Assembly: GCF_002002885.1 (NCBI RefSeq)
Contig: NZ_CP019510.1
Location: 930,001 to 994,000, forward strand
Reading direction: 5' to 3'
Length of the DNA: 64,000 nucleotides
DNA from: Janthinobacterium sp. LM6
GTDB taxonomy: Bacteria; Pseudomonadota; Gammaproteobacteria; Burkholderiales; Burkholderiaceae_D
In this document: positions 48,481-56,750 of the stretch, piece after piece
Position numbering within the stretch: position 1 is the first letter of the stretch
How the letters are laid out: the number at the start of each line of letters is the position of its first letter
Program-made: the position numbers and the translations under genes
The notes under the pieces: model-generated
Database searches by the model: none
What the model saw: the letters and a program-made list of their open reading frames with translations, nothing else
Told to the model about the DNA's origin: nothing

Positions 48481-48493
48481 TGTACTGAGTACA
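48481..48493. promoter_or_regulatory. TetR-type operator 1
   Basis: TGTACTGAGTACA, a 13-bp inverted repeat (TGTACT-x-AGTACA) identical to operator 2 and 54 bp from it. It lies 22 bp upstream of the repressor start codon. Confidence 0.8.
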
Positions 48494-48534
48494 GATAACG
48501 CTTGATGGCGCGGCAAGATGGGGAATACCATTTA

Positions 48535-48547
48535 TGTACTGAGTACA
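48535..48547. promoter_or_regulatory. TetR-type operator 2
   Basis: A second exact TGTACTGAGTACA, 16 bp before the MFS pump start codon. Together with operator 1 it would let one repressor control both divergent genes. Confidence 0.8.
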
Positions 48548-48563
48548 TATTTAGATTGAGTAT

Positions 48564-49772
48564 ATGAATAAATCCATTCCCGTGGCGGCGCTGCCCGTCA
48601 TTTTCGCCACTGTCGTGCTGGACGCCGTCGGCATCGGCCTGGTCTTCCCCATCCTGCCGGCGTTGCTGCGGGACGTCACGCATGCCGATAACGTGGCGCC
48701 GTATATCGGCATCATGACGGCCCTGTACGCGTTGATGCAGTTCATCTTTGCGCCGGTATTGGGCGCGTTGAGCGACCGCCTGGGCCGGCGTCCCGTGCTG
48801 CTGCTGTCGTTGGCGGGCGCGGCGGTCAATTACCTGTTCCTCGCCTTCGCGCCCAGCCTGTGGATGTTGCTGCTGGGGCGCGCCATCGCGGGGTTGACGA
48901 GTGCTAACGTTTCCGTGGCCACCGCCTACATCACCGATATTTCGGCCGAGAACCAACGGGCGCGCCGCTTCGGCTTGCTCAACGCGATGTTCGGCGCAGG
49001 CTTCATCATCGGTCCCGTGCTCGGTGGCGCGCTGGGCGATTACGGGCTGCGCCTGCCGTTCATGGCGGCGGCCATCTTGAATGCGGGCAATCTGCTGCTG
49101 GCGTGGTTGACCTTGCCCGAATCTCGTCAGCCCGCGCGTGCGAAAATCGACCTGGCGGCATTGCATCCCTTGCGTCCCTTGCGCTGGGTTTTTTCGCAGA
49201 AAAGCTTGCTGCCGATCACCGTCATCTTCTTTACCTTCAGCGCGGCCGGCGAAGTGTATGGCGTGTGCTGGGCCTTGTGGGGGCACGATGCGTTCGCGTG
49301 GAACGGACTGTGGATCGGCCTGTCGCTGGGCGCCTTTGGCGTGTGCCAGGCGCTGGCCCAGGCCTTCTTGCCCGGCCCGGCCGTGAAACTGCTGGGTGAA
49401 CGCGCCACCATCCTGGCAGGCGTGGCCTGCGCCTGCGTCGCGCTGCTCGTCATGGCGTTTGCCACGCGCAGCTGGATGATCTTCGCCATCATGCCCGTGT
49501 TCGCCCTGGGCGGCATCGGCGCGCCGGCCTTGCAGTCGCTGGCGACGCGGCAAGTTGCCGAGGACCGGCAAGGCCAGTTCCAGGGCGTGCTGGCTTCGGC
49601 CGTGAGCCTGGCGTCCGTGCTGTGTCCGCTGGTGTTTTCCAGCATTTACTTTGGCGTCAGGGCGTACTGGCCCGGCGCCGTCTGGCTGTCCGTGATCGTC
49701 GTGTACGCGGCGCTGGTGCCGCTCGTGCTGGGCTTGCGCTTGCAGAAACCGGCGCAAGCCCTGGCAGACTAG
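48564..49772 (+). CDS. TetA-like MFS drug:proton antiporter
   Basis: A 402-residue inner-membrane transporter with twelve predicted helices. MFS motif A is intact (GALSDRLGRRPVLL), the first helix carries LDAVGIGLVFPILP, and the helix-5 region AMFGAGFIIGPVLGGALG is the antiporter motif C. Sequence style is that of the TCR/Tet group, whose members export tetracyclines and other drugs. The divergent TetR-type gene and paired operators support inducible efflux. Whether it confers tetracycline resistance cannot be read from sequence; chromosomal copies in this family often have other substrates. Confidence 0.9.
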   Translation: MNKSIPVAALPVIFATVVLDAVGIGLVFPILPALLRDVTHADNVAPYIGIMTALYALMQFIFAPVLGALSDRLGRRPVLLLSLAGAAVNYLFLAFAPSLWMLLLGRAIAGLTSANVSVATAYITDISAENQRARRFGLLNAMFGAGFIIGPVLGGALGDYGLRLPFMAAAILNAGNLLLAWLTLPESRQPARAKIDLAALHPLRPLRWVFSQKSLLPITVIFFTFSAAGEVYGVCWALWGHDAFAWNGLWIGLSLGAFGVCQALAQAFLPGPAVKLLGERATILAGVACACVALLVMAFATRSWMIFAIMPVFALGGIGAPALQSLATRQVAEDRQGQFQGVLASAVSLASVLCPLVFSSIYFGVRAYWPGAVWLSVIVVYAALVPLVLGLRLQKPAQALAD

Positions 49773-50014
49773 TGCGCGTGCGAGGACCCGCTGCTGCCGG
49801 CCTGTTCCGTCATGGGCAGGTGTTCGGGCGGCGTGCCGTCCTTGAACAGTTGACGCAGCTGCTGGCGCAGCTCCGGCGTGTCGTGGTGGTGGTGTACCGA
49901 GACCGCATGTTCCACGGCAATGCCCAATAGCTCTTCCTCGCTGTCGGCCGAGATGGCCACCGAGCAATGTGTGTCGCTTGGAAATTCCCGGCAATCGATG
50001 AATTTGCGCGTCAT
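49769..50014 (-). CDS. DUF1059 family small protein
   Basis: An 81-residue cytoplasmic protein of the DUF1059 family (pattern MTRKFIDCREFPSDTHCSVAISADSEEELLGIAVEHAV in parts). It has two conserved cysteines in the N-terminal part, a run of four histidines (HHHHD) and a Ser/His-rich C-terminus, so metal binding is conceivable but unproven. AAAGGAG precedes ATG at 50014. Its stop overlaps the tail of the MFS pump gene by 4 bp, head to tail on opposite strands. Confidence 0.85.
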   Translation of the reverse strand: MTRKFIDCREFPSDTHCSVAISADSEEELLGIAVEHAVSVHHHHDTPELRQQLRQLFKDGTPPEHLPMTEQAGSSGSSHAH

Positions 50015-50080
50015 GATCGACTCCTTTCTGCAAAGAGCGGGCACCGCGCCCGCTCCATTCAGTATAGGTCGCAAATTCGC

Positions 50081-52435
50081 CTAGGCGGCGCGGCTGCCGG
50101 TATCGGCCTTGTGCACGGGCAAGTGTGCTGGCTGCGCCGCCTCGGCCGGAAAATCGTTGACCTGGATCAAGCCATCGGCCAGGCGCGCATATTCCAGCAA
50201 GGTATTGTGCTCCTGGCAGCTGACGGCGCCTGCCGCCTTGGCTGCGGCCAGCCACTGTTGCATGGCGGACAGGTTTTGCGGCAAGTGCCGCAGGGTTGCG
50301 CCTGCGGGCGTGTCTTTCAGGCGTTTTTCGATGTGCAGCACGTCGGGCAGCAAGGCCAGTGCCCGCTCGGCGCAGGCGACGGGATCTGCCGCGTCGCTGG
50401 CGACATGGCCGTCGGCCAGCAGCCGTTCGCGGTCGGCGCCCGGCGTCTGCAGGGCCAGCGCCACCTCGCTGCCCAGCTCGTCGGACGGCGGGCGGTGGGG
50501 CAGGCCAAACGGGAACAGCAAGGTGCGCAGCAGCACGGCCAGCCCGCGCGCGGGGAAATTGTCGAGCACGCCCGTCAAGCCTTGCTGGGCCTTGACCAGC
50601 GCATCTTGCAGCGACCAGTGCACGTAGGGCAGGTCGGCGGCGAAACGGCCATCGTCTTCGTAGCGCTTCAGCACGGATGAAGCCAGGTACAGTTGCGCCA
50701 GCACGTCGCCCAGGCGGGCGGACAGCCGTTCGCGGCGCTTGAGCTCGCCACCGAGCACGAACATCGACATATCCGTCATGACGGCAAACGCCGTCGACAG
50801 CCGCGTCAGGGCGCGGTAGTAGGGCGCCAGTGCGGGTACGCCGGCGTCGGGCACGGCCGCCAGGCGCGCGCCGCCCAGGCCGTACCACAGCCCCCGTGCC
50901 AGGTTGCCCAGGACAAAGCCCACGTGGCCAAAGAAGGCCGCATCGAAATCGCGCACGGCTTTGCGGCCGTCGCTTTCGCTGACGGCGGCCATTTCCCTGA
51001 GTACATACGGATGCGCGCGGATGGCGCCCTGGCCAAAGATGATCAGGCTGCGCGTGAGGATGTTGGCGCCTTCGACGGTGATGGCGATGGGGATTTGCTG
51101 GTAGGCACTGGCGAGGAAATTGTTCGGTCCCACGCAGATGCCCTTGCCTCCGAGAATGTCCATGCCGTCATTGACGAGCGCGCGTCCCCGTTCCGTGACG
51201 TGGTATTTGACGATGGCGGAAATGACGGCCGGCTTTTCGCCCAGGTCGACGGCGTGCGCGGCCAGGGTGCGCGCCGCATCCATCAGGTACAGGTTGGCGC
51301 CCATGCGGGCCAGCGCTTCCTGCACCCCCTCAAACTTGCCTATCGGCATGTTGAACTGGCGCCGCACGGCCGCATACGCGCCGGTGCCGCGCACGGCCAT
51401 CTTGCCCATGCCCACGCTGGACGAGGGCAGAGAGATTGCGCGTCCCGCCGCCAGGCATTCCATCAGCATGCGCCATCCTTTCCCCACTTGCGCCTGGCCG
51501 CCGATGACCCAGTCGATGGGGATGAAGACATCGTTGCCGGACGTGGGGCCGTTCTGGAACGCGGCGTTCAAGGGATGGTGGCGGCGGCCGATCACGACGC
51601 CGTCGTGGCTGGCGGGGATCAGGGCGCAAGTGATGCCGGGCGCATCGTTGTCGGAGAGCAAGTGTTCTGGATCGCTGGTCTGGAATGCCAGGCCCAGCAA
51701 GGTCGCCACGGGCGCCAGGGTGATGTAGCGCTTGTTCCACGTGAGGCGGAAACCGACAGTGGCGCGCCCTTCATGCATGCCCATGCACACGACGCCCAGG
51801 TCGGGGATGGCGGCCGCGTCGGAACCCGCATACGGGCTGGTCAGGGCAAAGCAGGGGATTTCGGTGCCGGCAGCCAATCGCGGCAGATAATGGTTTTTCT
51901 GTTCTTCGGTGCCGTAGTGCAACAGCAACTCGGCCGGCCCCAGCGAATTGGGCACCATCACGGTCACGGCCAGCGCCGAGCAGCGGCTCGACAGCTTCAT
52001 CACCACTTGCGAATGCATGTAGGCGGAGAATTGCTTGCCGCCGTATTGTTTCGGGATGATCATGCCGAGGAAACCCTGGCTTTTCATGTAGTCCCAGGCT
52101 TGCTGCGGCAAGTCTTGCGCCTGCTGCGTTTCCCAGTCGTTGACCAGTGCGCACAAATGCTCGACGTCGTGGTCGAGAAAGTGGCGTTCTTCGGCCGTGA
52201 GCGTGGCGCGGCCATACGCCAGCAATTTTGTCCAGTCGGGCCGGCCGGAAAACAGTTCCGCATCCCACCAGGTGGTGCCCGCCTCCAGCGCGTCGCGTTC
52301 CGTCTCGGACATGGTCGGCAAGATGCGCTTGAACAGCGCGAGCAGGTGCGGCGCAAGCAAGGCGCGGCGCACGGGGCCGGGCGCAAACAGTAAAGCCAAG
52401 CCCAGCAGGGCCAGCATCAGTATGATCGTCAGCAT
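50081..52435 (-). CDS. fadE: FadE-type acyl-CoA dehydrogenase
   Basis: A 784-residue dehydrogenase that starts fatty-acid beta-oxidation by desaturating acyl-CoA with FAD. It has an N-terminal hydrophobic helix (MLTIILMLALLGLALLFAPG) as in E. coli FadE. The dehydrogenase core shows FLGMIIPKQYGGKQFSAYMHS, CFALTSPYAGSDAA, GRAISLPSSSVGMGK and the C-terminal Glu-bearing region ITVEGANILTRSLIIFGQGAIR; the extended C-terminal FadE domain (DUF1974) follows. The usual length is about 814. AGGGAG precedes ATG at 52435. No other fad genes nearby. Confidence 0.92.
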   Translation of the reverse strand: MLTIILMLALLGLALLFAPGPVRRALLAPHLLALFKRILPTMSETERDALEAGTTWWDAELFSGRPDWTKLLAYGRATLTAEERHFLDHDVEHLCALVNDWETQQAQDLPQQAWDYMKSQGFLGMIIPKQYGGKQFSAYMHSQVVMKLSSRCSALAVTVMVPNSLGPAELLLHYGTEEQKNHYLPRLAAGTEIPCFALTSPYAGSDAAAIPDLGVVCMGMHEGRATVGFRLTWNKRYITLAPVATLLGLAFQTSDPEHLLSDNDAPGITCALIPASHDGVVIGRRHHPLNAAFQNGPTSGNDVFIPIDWVIGGQAQVGKGWRMLMECLAAGRAISLPSSSVGMGKMAVRGTGAYAAVRRQFNMPIGKFEGVQEALARMGANLYLMDAARTLAAHAVDLGEKPAVISAIVKYHVTERGRALVNDGMDILGGKGICVGPNNFLASAYQQIPIAITVEGANILTRSLIIFGQGAIRAHPYVLREMAAVSESDGRKAVRDFDAAFFGHVGFVLGNLARGLWYGLGGARLAAVPDAGVPALAPYYRALTRLSTAFAVMTDMSMFVLGGELKRRERLSARLGDVLAQLYLASSVLKRYEDDGRFAADLPYVHWSLQDALVKAQQGLTGVLDNFPARGLAVLLRTLLFPFGLPHRPPSDELGSEVALALQTPGADRERLLADGHVASDAADPVACAERALALLPDVLHIEKRLKDTPAGATLRHLPQNLSAMQQWLAAAKAAGAVSCQEHNTLLEYARLADGLIQVNDFPAEAAQPAHLPVHKADTGSRAA

Positions 52436-52508
52436 GCGATATCTCCCTGTGTAATGACAACAGAGTAGGCCGATGCGGCCGATGTTACTGTGCGGTACTG
52501 CGCATACG

Positions 52509-52539
52509 CACAACGCCAACCGCAGGGGTTGGCGTTGTG
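52509..52539 (-). terminator. Hairpin after the collagen-like gene
   Basis: CACAACGCCAACC (52509-52521) pairs perfectly with GGTTGGCGTTGTG (52527-52539) over 13 bp with a 5-base loop, 19 bp after the collagen-like gene's stop. No T-tract follows on the minus strand, so its strength is uncertain. Confidence 0.55.
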
Positions 52540-52558
52540 GTGTCTGGCGTGAGGCGTA

Positions 52559-52891
52559 TTAGCGTTGCGGAACGACAATTACCGTGTCGCCCGTCTTGCC
52601 CTTGGCGCCCGTGTCGCCTTTGGCGCCTTCATCGCCGGCAACACCAGCGTCGCCCTTGGCGCCATCGTTGCCTTGCATGCCGCTGTCGCCGGTCTGGCCC
52701 GTGGCGCCGGTGGCACCCGTCGCGCCGGCAGGGGCTTCAGCGCCCTTGGCACCGGTAGCGCCGGCAGGACCAGGCGCGCCGGCAGGGCCGGGAACGACTT
52801 GCACGACGGTAGGCGCGGGTGGCGCTTCGCGCTGGCAAGCGGTCAGGGCGAGGGTAGAGGCGAGCGCGAGCAATATCAGGGTAGTTTTCAT
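52559..52891 (-). CDS. Collagen-like repeat lipoprotein
   Basis: A 110-residue lipoprotein with lipobox LALTAC (Cys19). From about residue 35 to 100 it consists of Gly-X-Y triplets such as GPAGAPGPAGATGAKG and GATGATGATGQTGDSG, followed by a short tail (VIVVPQR). Bacterial collagen-like proteins form triple helices and act in adhesion or surface structure. Many residues in the third position are Ala, Thr or Asp rather than hydroxyproline substitutes. AAAGGATG precedes ATG at 52891. The IS1595 element is inserted upstream of this gene. Confidence 0.85.
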   Translation of the reverse strand: MKTTLILLALASTLALTACQREAPPAPTVVQVVPGPAGAPGPAGATGAKGAEAPAGATGATGATGQTGDSGMQGNDGAKGDAGVAGDEGAKGDTGAKGKTGDTVIVVPQR

Positions 52892-53124
52892 GATGCATCC
52901 TTTGGCAGTGTGCCGTGATGTACGGAACGGCTCGACGGCGTCGGGCGCGAGTTTCGCATGGCGGTATGACGGAGAGAATCGGATCAGGTAGCCGTTGCGC
53001 CGTGTCGCGCAGGGCGCTGGCGGCGGGAAGGGATGTGGTCTGCCTGCAGCATGTGCTCTTGGACAGCCGCAGTCCGTACGTTTGCGTACATAGCGGCGGG
53101 GTGGGGAGGTTTTGTGCAAAGACA
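52892..53124. other. Intergenic region upstream of the collagen-like gene, cut by the IS
   Basis: About 230 bp that should hold the promoter of the leftward collagen-like gene. A small palindrome GTACG-TTTG-CGTAC occurs near 53076-53089. The right end is the 8-bp target duplication of the IS element. No gene was found in it. Confidence 0.4.
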
Positions 53125-53132
53125 AACAAAAA
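53125..53132. repeat. Target-site duplication, left copy (AACAAAAA)
   Basis: AACAAAAA directly before the left end of the insertion sequence, identical to 54194-54201. The 8-bp length is what the IS1595 family makes. Confidence 0.9.
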
Positions 53133-54193
53133 GGCTCTGTCATCGGCAAATAGGGGAAATGCCGGAATCTTCCGTCGGCTGCGCTGTCTGACTCTGCATC
53201 TTCACCGTACAGGGAGCAGATCATGCAGCCAGCCGACTGGATCAGCTTTATCGCACAGTTTGCTTACCTGAACCGGCGCCAGCGGCAGGCAGGCATGGCC
53301 TTGCTGCGTGGCAACGCGCCACACGACGCGACCGTTGCGCTGCTGGAAAGCGTGGCGCAGCCGCGCTTGGCCTGTCCCGCCTGCCACTCGCATCAGCTGC
53401 ACCGGCATGGCCATGCGCATGGCTTGCAGCGCTACCGCTGCGTGCCGTGCGGGCGCACTTTCAATGCCTTGACGGGCACGCCGCTGTCCCGTTTGCGCCA
53501 TAAATCGTTGTGGATCGCCTATGCCGCTTGCCTGCTCGATTCCAGGTCGGTACGCCAGGCCGCTCAGCAGCTGGGACTGCACCGCAACACCACGTTTCGC
53601 TGGCGCCACCGTTTTCTCAGCGTCTCCAGGACGGATCGGCCGCATGGCCTGCATGGCATTGCCGAGGCGGACGAGTTATATGTGCTGGAATCGGAAAAAG
53701 GATCCAGGCAGATGACGCGTCCGGCCCGCCGCCGGGGCGGCCATGCCCGCCAGCGCGGCATTTCCGATGAGCAAGTCTGTATCCTGGTGGCGCGCGACCG
53801 TACAGGCCAGACCCTCGATTTCGTCACGGGCAAAGGGGCGTTGACGAAGGCACAGCTGCAGCGCTGCTTGTTGCCCGTCATCGATAAGGATGTCCTGCTG
53901 GTAACGGATGGCCATGCCGCCTACCGGGCGTTTGCCAGGGAAGCGGGCATCAGCCACCAGGCCGTCAACTTGCGCGCCGGCATCCGTGTGCAGGGCGCCG
54001 CGCATGTGCAGAACGTCAATGCGTATCACAGCCGCTTGCGCGCATGGCTGCGCCCCTTTCGCGGCGTGGCGACGCGCTACTTGCCGAATTACCTGGGCTG
54101 GCGCTGGATACTCGACGCCAGGCGCATCCGCTCACCAGAAACGTTATTGAAAGCAACGCTGGGAGCATTCCCACACTTGACGGTGACATAGCC
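53133..54193 (+). mobile_element. Complete IS1595-family insertion sequence (1061 bp)
   Basis: Bounded by imperfect terminal inverted repeats: left GGCTCTGTCATCGGCAAAT and right (read inward on the other strand) GGCTATGTCACCGTCAAGT, each followed by GGG-rich sequence and AATGC. A perfect 8-bp duplication flanks it. It contains one transposase gene whose stop codon (54189-54191) lies inside the right repeat. The IS sits exactly at the T-tract side of the terminator for the lipoprotein gene 54282-56618. Confidence 0.9.
53223..54191 (+). CDS. IS1595-family transposase
   Basis: A 322-residue transposase. An N-terminal zinc ribbon is present (CPACHSHQLHRHGH, then YRCVPCGRTFNALTGTPL), followed by a helix-turn-helix region (RQAAQQLGLHRNTTFRWRHRF) and an ISXO2-like DDE domain: Asp in IAEADELYVLES, Asp in LLVTDGHAAYRAF, and the ending YHSRLRAWLRPFRGV with YLPNYLGWRW. 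No frameshift or early stop, so it may be active. Ribosome-binding site GGGAG lies before ATG at 53223. Confidence 0.92.
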   Translation: MQPADWISFIAQFAYLNRRQRQAGMALLRGNAPHDATVALLESVAQPRLACPACHSHQLHRHGHAHGLQRYRCVPCGRTFNALTGTPLSRLRHKSLWIAYAACLLDSRSVRQAAQQLGLHRNTTFRWRHRFLSVSRTDRPHGLHGIAEADELYVLESEKGSRQMTRPARRRGGHARQRGISDEQVCILVARDRTGQTLDFVTGKGALTKAQLQRCLLPVIDKDVLLVTDGHAAYRAFAREAGISHQAVNLRAGIRVQGAAHVQNVNAYHSRLRAWLRPFRGVATRYLPNYLGWRWILDARRIRSPETLLKATLGAFPHLTVT

Positions 54194-54201
54194 AACAAAA
54201 A
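54194..54201. repeat. Target-site duplication, right copy (AACAAAAA)
   Basis: AACAAAAA directly after the right end of the IS, identical to 53125-53132. It is part of the A-run that forms the T-tract of the adjacent minus-strand terminator. Confidence 0.9.
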
Positions 54202-54221
54202 AGCCAACCCGAAGGTTGGCT
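54196..54221 (-). terminator. Rho-independent terminator of the repeat lipoprotein gene
   Basis: On the minus strand AGCCAACC-TTCG-GGTTGGCT forms an 8-bp stem with a TTCG tetraloop, followed by TTTTTTGTT. The tract that follows the stem is where the IS is inserted; the duplicated target leaves the terminator intact. Confidence 0.85.
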
Positions 54222-54281
54222 GTGGATGTTCAGATCGGGCTGGCAGCTCCCTGATTGACCGTCTGGCGCTGCCTGGCGCGG

Positions 54282-55367
54282 TTATTTAACGGTGAAACTC
54301 TTGTCGTAGCCACCATTCGTACTTGTATATCCTAATGTGTCACGGAACGCTGTCCAGCCAACCGTCCAGGAGCCGGCTTTGGCGCCTGCGGGGATCGTCA
54401 CCGTTGAACTGAAGGTAGCATGCTTCGCATCTCCTGATACCAGCACCCAGTTGCTGTTGATGCTTGTGCCGCCGATATCGGCGATGCTGTGCCAATAGGG
54501 ATTGGGCAGGGCGTTGAGATTGATCCCGGTGGCATCTGTCACGGTCACCGTGGCTGTCACGAGTTGGCTTGCCTGCGAGACATCAACGGTGGTGGGATTG
54601 ACGGTGATGGCTGACACGACGGGCCCCGACGTGTCGTTGAGTCCATTACTTTGCACGGTGAAGCTCTTGTCGTAGCCGCCATTCGTACTCGTATAGCCTA
54701 ATGTGTCACGGAACGCTGTCCAGCCAACCGTCCAGGAGCCGGCTTTGGCGCCTGCGGGTATCGTCACCGTCGAACTGAAAGTAGCATGCTTCGCGTCGCC
54801 GGATGTCAGCACCCAATTGCTGTTGATGCTTGTGCCGCCAATATCGGCGATGCTGTGCCAATAGGGATTGGGCAGGGCGTTGAGATTGATCCCGGTGGCA
54901 TCTGTCACGGTCACCGTGGCCGTCACGAGTTGGCTTGCCTGCGAGACATCAACGGTGGTGGGATTGACGGTGATGGCTGACACGACGGGCCCCGACGTGT
55001 CGTTGAGTCCATTACTTTGCACGGTGAAGCTCTTGTCGTAGCCGCCATTCGTACTCGTATAGCCTAATGTGTCACGGAACGCTGTCCAGCCAACCGTCCA
55101 GGAGCCGGCTTTGGCGCCTGCGGGTATCGTCACCGTTGAACTGAAAGTAGCATGCTTCGCGTCGCCGGATGCCAGCACCCAATTGCTGTCGATGCGGGTG
55201 CCGCCGATATCGGCGATGCTGTGCCAATAGGGATTGGGCAGGGCGTTGAGATTGATCCCGGTGGCATCTGTTACGGTCACCGTGGCCGTCACGAGTTGGC
55301 TTGCCTGCGAGACATCAACGGTGGTGGGATTGACGGTGATGGCTGACACGACGGGGCCCGACGTGTC
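54282..55367 (-). repeat. Three intragenic 366-bp tandem repeats
   Basis: Copies at 55367-55002, 55001-54636 and 54635-54282 (the last slightly short because the gene ends). They are nearly identical at DNA level, differing by a handful of bases, which points to recent duplication or ongoing gene conversion. Copy number is expected to vary between strains. Confidence 0.9.
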
Positions 55368-56618
55368 GATGGCGCTGGCGCTGACAGTGACCGTCGCATC
55401 CGCACTGCTCGCCTTGCCATCGTTGACGCTGAGTTTGACGACATACAAGCCGGAGGCATCGGCGGTAAAGGTGGGCCTGGCCGAGTTGACAGAGGACAAG
55501 GTGGCCGTACTGTTCGCCGGTTTTTCCGTCAGCTTCCAGGCAAACGTCAAGACATCGCCATTGGCATCCGAGCTGGCGCTGCCATCGAGTTCGACCACGC
55601 TGCCGGACAAGACGTTTTGCGCGTAGCCTGCGTTCGCCACCGGCGCCGCATTGGCTGCACTGGCCGTAATGCTGACCGCTGCCGCGTTGCTGCTGACCTT
55701 GCCGTCGTTGACGATGACGCTGGCAACATAGGTGCCAGCCACATCCGCCGTAAAAGTGGGCCTGGCGGAGGTCGGCGACGACAAGCTTGCCGTACTGCCT
55801 GCCGGTCTGGATTGCAGGGTCCATGCATAGCTGAGCGTACGGCCGGCATCGGCCGAACTGGCGCTGCCATCGAGCGTGACGACAGTGCCCGTCATCACGC
55901 TTTGTGCCGGACCGGCCTGGGCGACAGGGGGGATGGCCGCAATATCGGCGATGACTTGCTTGATGGCATCTGTATTGGCGATCTTGGCCAGCGCGGCCAC
56001 GACCTGGGTGAGCTGGGCGGCATTGATTTTCACTCTGAGCGCATCCAACAGCCTGTCCTGTGCATCGCCGCCGGCCGGATTGCCTTGCGTCGCCGCTTTC
56101 AAGGGCGTGGAAAGAAAATCGGCGAGCGGGGTCGTGTCGACGACACCGCCCAGTACCGCCCCCACGTCTGCCTGCGCTGCCTTCACCGCAGCGGCAGTGA
56201 TTTTGTTGCCTGCAATAGCGGAGTCAAAAGCGGCAAAGAAGACTGCGGGTTCGCTCCCCAATAGCCGCGCCGTCAGCATTTCGCTCAGTGGCGTGATGTT
56301 GGCAGTGGCGGCGCTGCCGCTGCCCAGCACGAGCGTGTGTAATTTTGAGCCATCTGCCGGGTCGGTGATCTGGAGCAGACACGGCAGTTTGCCGCCGGCG
56401 GCGGCAAGGCTGTAGCTGCCGTCGGCCAGCGTCGTGGCATTGCCTGTGCCCGTCTGGCATTTGGCGGCAATCATGGCGCCAGCAATGGCTTTCCCCGTTG
56501 CGGCAGTGCCGTTGACGGTCAAATCTGCCTGGGCGGCAGGGGCCGGCGACGAGTCGCCACCACCGCCACCGCAGGCAACGAGCATACACGCGCTAAATAC
56601 AATTGCCAGAGTCTTCAT
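54282..56618 (-). CDS. Surface lipoprotein with two PKD-like domains and three 122-residue tandem repeats
   Basis: A 778-residue lipoprotein with lipobox MLVAC (Cys16). Residues about 30-110 resemble a carboxypeptidase-regulatory-like domain (NGTAATGKAIAGAMIAAKC). A helical region follows (about 110-225). Two PKD/REJ-like domains (about 228-320 and 325-415) carry VVTLDGSASS and VVELDGSASSDANGD. The C-terminal part is three tandem repeats of 122 residues (418-539, 540-661, 662-778), nearly identical, each with SAITVNPTTVDVSQ, NPYWHSIADIGGT and TAFRDTLGYTSTNGGY. The domains suggest an extracellular adhesin or glycan-binding scaffold; no enzyme motif is present. It lies downstream of the RCC1 lipoprotein gene. 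Confidence 0.85.
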   Translation of the reverse strand: MKTLAIVFSACMLVACGGGGGDSSPAPAAQADLTVNGTAATGKAIAGAMIAAKCQTGTGNATTLADGSYSLAAAGGKLPCLLQITDPADGSKLHTLVLGSGSAATANITPLSEMLTARLLGSEPAVFFAAFDSAIAGNKITAAAVKAAQADVGAVLGGVVDTTPLADFLSTPLKAATQGNPAGGDAQDRLLDALRVKINAAQLTQVVAALAKIANTDAIKQVIADIAAIPPVAQAGPAQSVMTGTVVTLDGSASSADAGRTLSYAWTLQSRPAGSTASLSSPTSARPTFTADVAGTYVASVIVNDGKVSSNAAAVSITASAANAAPVANAGYAQNVLSGSVVELDGSASSDANGDVLTFAWKLTEKPANSTATLSSVNSARPTFTADASGLYVVKLSVNDGKASSADATVTVSASAIDTSGPVVSAITVNPTTVDVSQASQLVTATVTVTDATGINLNALPNPYWHSIADIGGTRIDSNWVLASGDAKHATFSSTVTIPAGAKAGSWTVGWTAFRDTLGYTSTNGGYDKSFTVQSNGLNDTSGPVVSAITVNPTTVDVSQASQLVTATVTVTDATGINLNALPNPYWHSIADIGGTSINSNWVLTSGDAKHATFSSTVTIPAGAKAGSWTVGWTAFRDTLGYTSTNGGYDKSFTVQSNGLNDTSGPVVSAITVNPTTVDVSQASQLVTATVTVTDATGINLNALPNPYWHSIADIGGTSINSNWVLVSGDAKHATFSSTVTIPAGAKAGSWTVGWTAFRDTLGYTSTNGGYDKSFTVK

Positions 56619-56750
56619 CGAACTTATCCATTCTCAATTGTTAAGTGACGCCTGTGCTGGCGTCACCTTGAAACGGCCATGGCTGTGCCAGAGCCGGGTC
56701 TTTGATGTAACTTAAATCCAGGACGGTGACCGGATGGGCCGTATGGGACA

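Noticed and set aside
48459..50888. Upstream extension of the TetR frame through the MFS pump gene
   Set aside because: The extension crosses both operators and reads the pump gene antisense; the TetR helix-turn-helix begins right after ATG at 48458.
54282..55367. Tandem repeats as a possible CRISPR array
   Set aside because: The units are 366 bp, contiguous and in frame with a lipoprotein gene; there are no short repeats with unique spacers.
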